From a virus, in the IMG/VR virus record IMGVR_UViG_3300037069_001914, positions 1-25,672 of that record: a stretch of 25,672 bases of DNA. One strand, 5' to 3'. Every line of letters starts with the position of its first letter. Positions within the stretch are counted from its first letter, which is position 1. The notes beneath the pieces are model-generated. The model was not told where the DNA came from and did not search any database. It worked only from the letters and a program-made list of their open reading frames with translations. Of the stretch, positions 13,461 to 20,178 are shown in pieces. Both the position numbers and the translations under genes were made by a program.

Positions 13461-15299
13461 TTATTGATCAATTCCAGTAGTACCTAAACTTTTATATTCT
13501 AGAACATCAGTCTTCCTGTCCTGTTTTCTAAGTGTAGTCGCTTGGCTATTAAAGTAAATAAAAGATTTTTCTTCCAATTGGGTTAGAGGCCTATAATGTT
13601 CGCTATCTACATCAAACATTAAGGTATATCGAACATCTTCTTTTATTCTGTCGAGTTTGACATTTTTCTTACGAATTTTACAAAACTTGAAAGCTGTAAC
13701 TGTCATATTAGGAGCCTGGTCATATATGCGTTTAAGAGGAGCCCATATAGTTACCAAGAAATCGCAATAGTTTTCAAAGGCCGCAGTACCAAAGGCGGCA
13801 TCTTTATTTAGTTCTAAATCGCCTATTCCTGCCTTTTCTCTGCTAGTTTGAGATTGCACTACAAAAAAAGTATTTGTTTCTAAAGCAAAGGATTTTAAAC
13901 CCTTACATATTTTACGTAAATCTTCTGTTTCTCCATTTTTAGAGTCCATTTTAAGAACTCCAATATGATCTAATACAACACAACCAACTTTTTTACCTGT
14001 TTTAGTTTGGAATTGAAGAATGTAATCTTTAATTTGAGTTAAAGATAAATCTCTAAATCTTCCTTGTTTATCATAGTTACCTAAAACTTGGACTTTACTA
14101 TGCAAACGCTTATTATCACCACACATAGCTACCCAGCGTTCTGATATTTCTTCTACTGGCTGTTCTAAACTAACAAAAAAATGAATATAATCAGGATTTT
14201 GCTCAACAAACCATCTAAATAAATTTAAAGCAAAAGTTGTTTTGCCTATACCAGAGCCCCCAACTAGTCCAAAAACTTGTCCTAATTTAAATCCTGCATT
14301 AGTACCGTCTACTATGGGATTACAAGGGAATCTGGTACCTGCTAGGTCTTCTTTCGATTGCCGGGACAGAATCTCCTCTACACTGCTGGATAAATCGTCT
14401 GAAGAAGTGTCGTTTGTAGTTTCAAATGTCCATATTTTATCTACGATGTTAGTCGCGTAAGATATTCTGTGTTGCGGCGCTCTTGCTATAGCCTTAGAAC
14501 TATTAACTAATACACTTAATGCTTCATCTCTTGTAAAGCTGTTTGCAAACATTAGGTGTGCAAGTCTATAATCTCCTTTACTTCTATCGTCTACTTGACC
14601 TGACCATATATCTTTTGCTTCTTTGCTATCTCTTATAAGCTGAGCAAATTTTAAAGGAATTTTATCATCTATTTTAATATCCGGCTGATTTATCTTATAA
14701 GTTTTATTATAATGCTGCTGACAATAAGCTTCATCTTGAGCCGTTATAGGAGGTAGAACTTGATCTAATTGTTCTGCTGAATATACTGTATCGATATTTA
14801 ATATTTCTTCGCAAAAGCGTGGATTTTCTTTAATTTTGTTGTTTGTAGTGCCTGGAAGACGCATAAGCTGATAAAGTTGTCCGACTGCTTCATCTGATTT
14901 GAACAAGCGCATAAGACGTCTAGACAACCTAAGATAGCTCATCGCGTCTAGATCAGAAACTTTCCAATAGGCGTGTATACCGCCTCCGGAATCCACTATT
15001 CTTGAGGGCAGCAAGTCAAATGAACCTAGTTTGTCTATGAATTCTTCTTTAGATGAGTATACTTTATCTTTTAAATCTACGTCTATAAAAACCACATTAA
15101 ATTTATCAACCATTGATCCATCAACATTTTTTGTTGAATCATAAACTGAGGGATAATTAGGAAGATAAAAAATATTATAACCAAGATGATTAAGAGTTTT
15201 TATTTCCTTGTCTGTGAATATGCCTTCTCGTACTCGAGAAAGACTTTCATTTTCTACTTTAGCCCAATCAGGTAATATAGCACGTATAATTCTAGACAT
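13461..15299 (-). CDS. AEP-type primase fused to DnaB-like helicase
   Basis: The 612-residue product combines primer synthesis with replicative unwinding. The N-terminal domain has the archaeo-eukaryotic primase (PrimPol/RepB-type) signature: motif I VFIDVD (D73, D75), motif II SGGGIHAYW (H109), a likely motif III acid D136, and QLMRLPGTTNNK at 144-155. Residues 215-295 look like a primase C-terminal linker. The C-terminal RecA-fold helicase has Walker A GGSGIGKT (347-354), Walker B VVLDHIG, the sensor FVVQSQTSRE and FKFCKIRKKN. TOPRIM and zinc motifs of T7 gp4 are absent. It follows the tRNA and precedes the methyltransferase and PolA genes. SD is GAGGGGA. Helicase assignment is firm; primase type is well supported. 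Confidence 0.9.
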   Translation of the reverse strand: MSRIIRAILPDWAKVENESLSRVREGIFTDKEIKTLNHLGYNIFYLPNYPSVYDSTKNVDGSMVDKFNVVFIDVDLKDKVYSSKEEFIDKLGSFDLLPSRIVDSGGGIHAYWKVSDLDAMSYLRLSRRLMRLFKSDEAVGQLYQLMRLPGTTNNKIKENPRFCEEILNIDTVYSAEQLDQVLPPITAQDEAYCQQHYNKTYKINQPDIKIDDKIPLKFAQLIRDSKEAKDIWSGQVDDRSKGDYRLAHLMFANSFTRDEALSVLVNSSKAIARAPQHRISYATNIVDKIWTFETTNDTSSDDLSSSVEEILSRQSKEDLAGTRFPCNPIVDGTNAGFKLGQVFGLVGGSGIGKTTFALNLFRWFVEQNPDYIHFFVSLEQPVEEISERWVAMCGDNKRLHSKVQVLGNYDKQGRFRDLSLTQIKDYILQFQTKTGKKVGCVVLDHIGVLKMDSKNGETEDLRKICKGLKSFALETNTFFVVQSQTSREKAGIGDLELNKDAAFGTAAFENYCDFLVTIWAPLKRIYDQAPNMTVTAFKFCKIRKKNVKLDRIKEDVRYTLMFDVDSEHYRPLTQLEEKSFIYFNSQATTLRKQDRKTDVLEYKSLGTTGIDQ

Positions 15300-15321
15300 T
15301 TATCCCCTCTCATAAAAAAAT

Positions 15322-15397
15322 TGGCTGCGCCCCTAGGATTCGAACCTAGATCCTTACCATTAACAGTGGTCAATTTTACCTATTAAACTAGGGCGCA
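15322..15397 (-). tRNA. tRNA-Asn (anticodon GTT), CCA encoded
   Basis: All 76 bases fold: acceptor TGCGCCC / GGGCGCA (7 bp), D arm GTTT/AAAT, anticodon arm with loop CTGTTAA and anticodon GTT (15362-15364), a 5-base variable loop, and T arm CTAGG / CCTAG with loop TTCGAAT. The discriminator is G and CCA is encoded. The lowest anticodon-stem pair is a G-A mismatch and the D stem starts with G-T. It lies between the SSB-like gene and the primase-helicase, in the same direction, and a run of seven T follows the CCA after two A. Confidence 0.93.
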
Positions 15398-15409
15398 TAT
15401 CGTCAATTA

Positions 15410-15964
15410 TTATTTACGATTTTTGTTAAGCAAAGCTTGCAAAGCTGCTTGTCTTTCAGGAGAAGGAGTTTTAAGTGGGACTTTTGGAGCTACTGGGCGA
15501 GTTACAGGAGCTGCTTCTAATTCTGCATCATCGGCTTCTAAATCATTAAGTTCGGCTTGAGCAATATAATCTTCATCTGATTCAGTTGATTCTACAGGAA
15601 CATTTCGAGGCGCAGTGTCTACGTCAATACGGTTATCAGTATCTTGAGCTACCTTGTACTTATACATATCACCGTTTTTAGACGGTGCCATACCTGCAAA
15701 TACCGCTCTGGTCATAGCGCCGGGTTGTACTGAGGCCATTTTACGGTCTAAATCCGTTTTACCCCAAACCCCTACATTTCCTTCGGCTGTTTGAAAGATA
15801 TGCAGTTTAGCCTTACCATCTTTACTTTTAGGACTATCAACGATTTTACTTCCAATAAAATAACCTTCAATTGAGGTTGGATTGTCTTTACGAGCCTTTT
15901 TATTAAACCCACCTAATGCAATTGCAGTTTCACAATCTAAATCAAGAACTTCTTTGAATCCCAT
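15410..15964 (-). CDS. Probable single-stranded DNA-binding protein
   Basis: The 184-residue product has a strand-rich N-terminal domain of about 110 residues (GYFIGSKIVDS, KAKLHIFQTAEGNVGVWGKT, GAMTRAVFAGMAPSKNGDMY) consistent with an OB fold. A long acidic low-complexity region follows (about 120-160) and a short basic end (NKNRK). OB fold plus acidic tail is common in phage SSBs, but the classic acidic tip is not at the very C-terminus. The gene sits beside the tRNA and primase-helicase in the replication region, which supports the call. No cysteine zinc site is seen. Another OB-fold or recombination-accessory role cannot be excluded. Confidence 0.6.
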   Translation of the reverse strand: MGFKEVLDLDCETAIALGGFNKKARKDNPTSIEGYFIGSKIVDSPKSKDGKAKLHIFQTAEGNVGVWGKTDLDRKMASVQPGAMTRAVFAGMAPSKNGDMYKYKVAQDTDNRIDVDTAPRNVPVESTESDEDYIAQAELNDLEADDAELEAAPVTRPVAPKVPLKTPSPERQAALQALLNKNRK

Positions 15965-16039
15965 ATTTACTCTTCTTTCGTTTTAGCGTTTACACCTCAA
16001 GCGTTATGCCTAAGGCCAAGGTTTGCCAGCGCCTCTGAA

Positions 16040-16603
16040 CTACCAAATATGCAGTCTTTTGTTAAGCTCACACAAGGAGCCTCTTAAGTCCTCTATAGTA
16101 TCATCGTTTTGTATAATATAGTCAATATATTTAATGTCGATGCCGTTTTCACTAGTGTGATTTACTATACCAGATTTTGTATTTATTCTTTCATCTACTT
16201 TAAAAGATACAAGCTGTATAATATGACCGCCTAAAGCTTTTATTGCTTCTGCTTCATTATCATACCGTACGTCATCGCATACTATAATGGGTTCATTTTC
16301 AAGCATATTAGCTGCTCGCATTAAAGCTTCGGTTTCTTTTTTCCAAATATCAACCCATATTGTATCTGAAATTTTCTGTCTGCCCCACTCAGTCCCTAAG
16401 AATTGTAGAAGAAATCTATCTTTAGTAAAGTTTTGTGGTTTATCATATACCTTGTTAATCCTTCTATAAATCATTTCTTGTATATCGTACAATGGAGCAG
16501 CAAATTTTCTAAGTATAACTGGATTATGTTGTAAATCTTTTAAACAGTCGATAGCGGTACTTTTACCACTGCCCATTCGCCCAGTAAATGCTAGTAATTT
16601 CAT
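16040..16603 (-). CDS. Deoxynucleoside monophosphate kinase (T4 gp1-like)
   Basis: The 187-residue product has a P-loop GRMGSGKST (residues 8-16) at the very N-terminus and follows the small NMP-kinase layout. Residues 72-80 read GTEWGRQKI, and ENEPIIVCDDVRYDNEAEAI (about 101-120) is the strand, DD and R region of phage dNMP kinases. GGHIIQLV follows. It would phosphorylate dNMPs for phage DNA synthesis. The start overlaps the HAD gene by 4 nt. The 75-bp gap after the stop shows no ORF, RNA or strong structure. Guanylate-kinase-like or dephospho-CoA-kinase-like activities are less likely from the DDVRY motif. Confidence 0.8.
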   Translation of the reverse strand: MKLLAFTGRMGSGKSTAIDCLKDLQHNPVILRKFAAPLYDIQEMIYRRINKVYDKPQNFTKDRFLLQFLGTEWGRQKISDTIWVDIWKKETEALMRAANMLENEPIIVCDDVRYDNEAEAIKALGGHIIQLVSFKVDERINTKSGIVNHTSENGIDIKYIDYIIQNDDTIEDLRGSLCELNKRLHIW

Positions 16604-16911
16604 ACTTTTCCCCTATAAATTCTATTAACTTCAGGCAAAAATTCAGCTGATGTTAAATCATCACAAAACCATGAAGGTTTGCATATAACCAAATCGACGT
16701 ATTCTTCTAATCCTAGTTCTATTACTATTCGTTCTGCCCATTCACATCCACCTGCAGACCATACCACAATTGTGTGTCCTCTAAGTTTATGTTCTTTTAT
16801 TAATTTTATGTGGGTTTCATTAGCTTTATAAGACGCATGTGTCTCATTCCACATAATAAGAGTATCATCAACATCACAATAAAGTATTCTATCTCCTTTT
16901 ATTGTTATCAT
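16600..16911 (-). CDS. HAD-superfamily phosphatase
   Basis: The 103-residue product is a minimal HAD hydrolase. Motif I is YCDVDDTL (nucleophile D13, acid D15), motif II VVWSAGG (S52), motif III CKPSW (K78) and the acidic pair FCDDL follows. There is no cap domain, as in small polynucleotide- or nucleotide-type phosphatases of phages. It overlaps the dNMP kinase by 4 nt and the CYTH gene by 4 nt. This points to a shared role in nucleotide or polynucleotide-end metabolism. Substrate cannot be told from sequence. Confidence 0.85.
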   Translation of the reverse strand: MITIKGDRILYCDVDDTLIMWNETHASYKANETHIKLIKEHKLRGHTIVVWSAGGCEWAERIVIELGLEEYVDLVICKPSWFCDDLTSAEFLPEVNRIYRGKV

Positions 16912-17474
16912 TTTGTACTCCTATACATTTCAAAAAGAGATTCTTTTACTCTATTAGAGGGTAAGATACCTAAAGGTTTAAACATTTTTTCTAAAACTAG
17001 TAGTTCCGTCCAGGCCTCTTGTTCATTAACCCATTCATAGTTCTCTTTCATTTCGAGTTCAATAAATCTATCGAGTTCGACCATATCTTGATTATAAACG
17101 ATATAATAAACAGCGGTATAATAATCATAATTATAAATAAAACAGTTTTTAAAAATACTTCCAGCATAGTTAAAACCAATTTCATTGACATATGCCTCAA
17201 CTTCTTTTGGATCTACATTAAAACCTAAATTAATATTATATTCTTTACGAATAAAAGAATTGTTTTTAGTTGTTTTTATTTTATATGTCAACTGACTGCC
17301 ATCGTCCCCGTCTCTATACCTGTAGAAAATGTCTAAATTATTTGAAGCATAAAAATGATCCGTACCGGAGACTGTAAAATATTTTTCAGGCTTTCTTTTT
17401 TTACAAAAGATATGAAAATTCTCTAATTTTATACCCTTAGCAGAAAATTTAAGTTCTATTTCTTTGTAATTCAT
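16908..17474 (-). CDS. CYTH-domain protein (triphosphate tunnel enzyme fold)
   Basis: The 188-residue product begins with the CYTH signature E-I-E-L-K (E5, E7, K9). Further alternating charged residues of the tunnel are visible: FYRYRDGDD at about 50-58, LTYKIKTTKN, IRKEYNINLG, and VELDRFIELEMKENYEWV at 132-149. This set fits class IV adenylyl cyclases, thiamine triphosphatases and inorganic triphosphatases. The presence in a phage, in a four-gene overlap chain with a HAD phosphatase and a dNMP kinase, suggests action on a nucleoside triphosphate or RNA 5' end. Which reaction is unknown; CyaB-like adenylyl cyclase cannot be claimed. Confidence 0.75.
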   Translation of the reverse strand: MNYKEIELKFSAKGIKLENFHIFCKKRKPEKYFTVSGTDHFYASNNLDIFYRYRDGDDGSQLTYKIKTTKNNSFIRKEYNINLGFNVDPKEVEAYVNEIGFNYAGSIFKNCFIYNYDYYTAVYYIVYNQDMVELDRFIELEMKENYEWVNEQEAWTELLVLEKMFKPLGILPSNRVKESLFEMYRSTK

Positions 17475-17710
17475 TCCAGTTTCCTTATCTTTGCTAAGGG
17501 TAATATATGTATGCCCATAGGAGTGTAAGCAAATACTTCTTTATTTTCCACAAACCATTTATTATCGGGGGCATCTAGAACGTGTTTAGGAACGTATCCT
17601 ATATAAATAGGCCTCACAAAGGTTCCAGAAGGTATTATTTTTTCATTCCAAATACCCTGCGTAATTTTAATATCTTCTATTGTAACATAGTTTGGAGTGG
17701 GTAGGCTCAT
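17471..17710 (-). CDS. Hypothetical 79-residue protein
   Basis: The product begins MSLPTPNYVTIEDIKITQGI and is strand-rich with several Pro and Tyr. The middle, SGTFVRPIYIGYVPKHVLDA, and the end, VFAYTPMGIHILPLAKIRKL, suggest a small beta-barrel or SH3-like fold. It has no catalytic motif, signal peptide or membrane segment. It overlaps the CYTH gene by 4 nt, so it is translated with that cluster. Similar small phage proteins of unknown function exist. Confidence 0.55.
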   Translation of the reverse strand: MSLPTPNYVTIEDIKITQGIWNEKIIPSGTFVRPIYIGYVPKHVLDAPDNKWFVENKEVFAYTPMGIHILPLAKIRKLE

Positions 17711-17741
17711 AAATAAAGCATAGCAATCTTGTATGCATTAA

Positions 17742-18167
17742 TCAAGATTTTTTATAAGAATTAATAGATTCTTTTTCTACTTCTGTATACCACTTACCGA
17801 GTCTTATTTTAAGTTGCTTAGCAATGGCACGGCCATTTTTCCAGGCTAAACGTTCACATTTAATTACCAGGGATTTCTGTTTTTTGGTGGCTTTAGTATT
17901 ATACACCGCCTCATATGCTGCATGAATATCGCCGAGTTTATATGACATATCAAAGGCATCGTCAATAGCGTGGCCTAATTCATGTAGAATGGTGGCTATT
18001 TCATCTGCATTACTCATATATTTATCAACTTTTATAGTATTAGTGTATGGAAGCCACATGCCTTCATCGTCAAAGTCACCTATCTTAAGTTTAATACCTA
18101 TACATTTAGCGTATATCTTTAAGATTTCTAGATATTCATCATACTTTTTTAGGTCTCTATCAGACAT
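17742..18167 (-). CDS. HExxH metallopeptidase-like protein
   Basis: The 141-residue product carries HELGHAID (H62, E63, H66) in [20 protein letters not shown], the zinc-binding helix of gluzincin/metzincin-type peptidases. The third ligand is not obvious; E86 or a downstream Glu in AAYEAVYN could serve. The C-terminal half is helical and basic. There is no signal peptide, so it should act in the cytoplasm. It could process a phage or host protein. It lies between the lytic transglycosylase (1 nt upstream) and the small 79-residue gene. Confidence 0.7.
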   Translation of the reverse strand: MSDRDLKKYDEYLEILKIYAKCIGIKLKIGDFDDEGMWLPYTNTIKVDKYMSNADEIATILHELGHAIDDAFDMSYKLGDIHAAYEAVYNTKATKKQKSLVIKCERLAWKNGRAIAKQLKIRLGKWYTEVEKESINSYKKS

Positions 18168-18168
18168 A

Positions 18169-18666
18169 TTATTTTAGCAAATCTCTAAGCATTTTTCTTA
18201 ACATTCTGTTACTAGCTTCAACTTTTTTAACATACTTGCTTTTAGAGCTTCGTGCTGTGCCCTTATTATAAGCATCAACAGCTTTTTGCCAGTTCCAATT
18301 ATAACGTCTAAGTTGATATTTAAGATGTTGTGCTGCATAAAAAGCGTTTACCTTGGTATCGACTAGTCGTTTTGGATTGGCTTTGAATTTGTTTTTGTAC
18401 CATCTATCCATAAATTGTGCCGTTTCTAGTTTGACTTGGCAAGTATGATAGCTAAAGCTTTTACCGTCGGCGTGGGTAAGCTTCTTATCGTTTCTAAAAG
18501 AGCCTTCCCCCCAACAGACAGCCAGAAGAAGTTCCCTTGGAATCAATACTTTATCAGCTGCCCATATAATATCTTTAGCTACATTAAACTGAGACTTAGA
18601 AAATTCTTTAGCAAAACTATTAATACTTACTAGTAGACTAACTACTATGATCATAACGTACCGCAT
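18169..18666 (-). CDS. Secreted lytic transglycosylase (endolysin candidate)
   Basis: The 165-residue product has a Sec signal peptide ([20 protein letters not shown], cleavage likely near residue 19-20). An SLT-type lysozyme fold follows: [17 protein letters not shown] with catalytic Glu54, then [17 protein letters not shown] and [17 protein letters not shown], close to the family motif AYNxG. It would cut peptidoglycan glycan strands. A signal peptide lets it reach the periplasm without a holin, and no certain holin is seen here. There is no Shine-Dalgarno upstream, and a TTGACA/GATACT pair sits so close that the mRNA may be nearly leaderless. A virion-entry role is also possible. Confidence 0.8.
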   Translation of the reverse strand: MRYVMIIVVSLLVSINSFAKEFSKSQFNVAKDIIWAADKVLIPRELLLAVCWGEGSFRNDKKLTHADGKSFSYHTCQVKLETAQFMDRWYKNKFKANPKRLVDTKVNAFYAAQHLKYQLRRYNWNWQKAVDAYNKGTARSSKSKYVKKVEASNRMLRKMLRDLLK

Positions 18667-18674
18667 AATTAAAG

Positions 18675-18701
18675 AGTATCAACATTGTTGCGATATGTCA
18701 A
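18675..18701 (-). promoter_or_regulatory. Sigma70-like promoter before the lytic transglycosylase
   Basis: On the minus strand TTGACA (18696-18701, 6/6) precedes GATACT (18675-18680) by 15 bp, short of the usual 17. TACTCT two bases downstream gives 17 but is a poorer -10. The 12-base string ATACTCTTTAAT (18668-18679) recurs exactly at 10241-10252 after another promoter. Predicted start is within a few bases of the ATG at 18666. Confidence 0.55.
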
Positions 18702-18723
18702 CTATTTGGCTAAGTACTTGAAA

Positions 18724-19437
18724 TTATAGATGTCCTACCCATTTTCCCCCTTTTGCCAAAACCATAGGAATTATACTGGGGATACCGTCTATTATTACAA
18801 TTAGAGATACTATAGGACGTCTGGGGTTAACCTTATTATATTCAAGAGCTAAGCTTTTATCATCTGCTAAACAACCTGTATGAGCGTCAAACATCAACTT
18901 ATCCGGTGTAGATATATAAGTGATTTGAGCCTTCTCGTGGAAATGCCCTTGTACACAAGATAGTCCATAACTAGAGGCTAGCTTGCCAGGCGATCCTGAT
19001 TTACCGTGGCAGAAATATACGTCACCTAGGGGTGTTTTTTCAATCGTATCAAATTTCCATTCCCAACCCTTAGGAGCGTCTATAATTTCATTGTAGGACC
19101 TAAACACAGCTTTTGGAAGGCCATTAGCTAAGGCCTTGCGGTATACCAGTGACCCGTGGTTAGATTCTACTACTGTAACGTCTGGGAATAGCTTATAGAT
19201 TGGTTTCAATGATTCTATAGCTCGTTTAAGTTCTTCTCCTGCACTGGGGAGATCCGGATTAGAATCATGGAAGCTAATGGCATGATTATCTACTTCATCA
19301 CCGATGCAAATTACTTTGTCAAATTTGTATTTAGCTTTTAAAGCCTTAAGAAAAGGGAGTGTATCAGGATGCATAAAAGGCGCATGTAAATCGCTAATAA
19401 CCAATATACTTCGACTAACTTTAGTCTTCTTACTCAT
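18724..19437 (-). CDS. Calcineurin-like metallophosphoesterase
   Basis: The 237-residue product shows the five metal-binding motifs of the family: SDLHAP near the N-terminus (Asp/His), CIGDEVDNH, ESNHGS, YFCHGKSG and QGHFHEKA. It should hydrolyse phosphodiester or phosphomonoester bonds with two metal ions. It has no signal peptide or extra domain. I start at the ATG at 19437 (MSKKTKVSRSILVISDLHAP), 8 nt after AGAGGAG; a TTG one codon upstream is possible. Phage relatives are common but their substrates are mostly unknown. It is distinct from the SbcD-like gene at 21.8 kb. Confidence 0.88.
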   Translation of the reverse strand: MSKKTKVSRSILVISDLHAPFMHPDTLPFLKALKAKYKFDKVICIGDEVDNHAISFHDSNPDLPSAGEELKRAIESLKPIYKLFPDVTVVESNHGSLVYRKALANGLPKAVFRSYNEIIDAPKGWEWKFDTIEKTPLGDVYFCHGKSGSPGKLASSYGLSCVQGHFHEKAQITYISTPDKLMFDAHTGCLADDKSLALEYNKVNPRRPIVSLIVIIDGIPSIIPMVLAKGGKWVGHL

Positions 19438-19477
19438 CAAAATCTCTCCTCTAACGTACTGCGTGAAAACGAACTTA

Positions 19478-19708
19478 TTACTCTGCTTTAGACTCTATGG
19501 GCTTGCTAACTTGTCTTACTAGATAGCTCATAGTATCTTTGTGTCGTTCATTCATGGTATGCATAGTAGCTTTAGTGTCTTTTTCAATTTGAGCAAGTTT
19601 TTCGTCAATACGACGTTTCAGCTCTTCAAACTGTGCTTGAGTAAGGATTTCTGGGAGGAGCTCCTTAGCCACGTTCCTAAGCTGCTTTCTTAAATCTTTG
19701 GGATTCAT
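19478..19708 (-). CDS. Hypothetical coiled-coil protein
   Basis: The 76-residue product is almost all helical and charged (MNPKDLRKQLRNVAKELLPE, FEELKRRIDEKLAQIEKDTK), a likely coiled coil. There are no cysteines or catalytic motifs. It overlaps the HNH gene by 4 nt (ATGA). Function is unknown. Confidence 0.55.
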   Translation of the reverse strand: MNPKDLRKQLRNVAKELLPEILTQAQFEELKRRIDEKLAQIEKDTKATMHTMNERHKDTMSYLVRQVSKPIESKAE

Positions 19709-20091
19709 TTATTTTCCTTTCGGGCTCTGGCTCTAATAGCCGCCTCTGTCTTTGATTTAGTCTTATGACAAGCTTTACATAAAATTTGTAGATTGTCCAG
19801 TGCACAAAACAATCTTTTAGCATACGTGTCATAGTCTACAAAGCCGCTATTAGGGTCTACTACTGGCAATATATGATCAACTGCTATATTTTTTTGAGAG
19901 TATTTATCTCGGCATGAAGCACATTCAAACTGAACTCTTCTTAAGTTCTTACCGTGCTTACTTAATATGTGATATTCACTTTTAGCATTTTGTAGACATT
20001 GTTTGTAGGCGGGGTAACGTCTAAAAGCTCGTCTCATAGCACTTATAACGACGGCTTGCTCTACCCATTTAAAAGGCTTTTTAGTGTTCAA
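19705..20091 (-). CDS. HNH endonuclease
   Basis: The 128-residue product has the zinc-bound HNH layout: C57-A-S-C60, then VDHILP with D72/H73, N100 in LDNLQILC, and C105-K-A-C108-H109. The helical N-terminus (AMRRAFRRYPAYKQCL) is seen in free-standing phage HNH proteins. It would nick or cut double-stranded DNA, perhaps in packaging, recombination or as a homing-type nuclease. The start is TTG at 20091 since the domain begins upstream of the first ATG. AGAGG is 10 nt before it. Confidence 0.85.
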   Translation of the reverse strand: MNTKKPFKWVEQAVVISAMRRAFRRYPAYKQCLQNAKSEYHILSKHGKNLRRVQFECASCRDKYSQKNIAVDHILPVVDPNSGFVDYDTYAKRLFCALDNLQILCKACHKTKSKTEAAIRARARKENK

Positions 20092-20092
20092 G

Positions 20093-20129
20093 ATAAGAGA
20101 ACCTCTATTATATAGATAAGTCCTCTTAT
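20093..20129 (-). promoter_or_regulatory. Inverted repeat flanking a perfect -10 box before the HNH gene
   Basis: In the 87-bp gap after the sbcC-like gene, arms 20093-20102 and 20120-20129 pair over 10 positions with one G-T, around a 17-base loop. The loop holds TATAAT (20107-20112). TTGTTC, 17 bp upstream of it, is a weak -35. Start from this -10 would remove the SD, so promoter function is uncertain. A hairpin in mRNA is equally possible. Confidence 0.35.
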
Positions 20130-20178
20130 GAACAACAAACCGAATATTATGATTTCAAAACCAATAACAAGATTTTGC

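Noticed and set aside
15965-16039. Possible second tRNA or small RNA between the SSB-like and dNMP kinase genes
   Set aside because: No T-arm, acceptor stem or strong hairpin could be built; only short AGCGTT repeats are present.
17725-17749. Inverted repeat AATCTTG / CAAGATT as a terminator
   Set aside because: The T-run is on the plus strand, opposite to all genes, and the stem is AT-rich and 7 bp with an 11-base loop.
20092-20178. Short hydrophobic ORF starting with TTG before the HNH gene
   Set aside because: Only 15 codons, no SD, and it overlaps the inverted repeat and -10 box.
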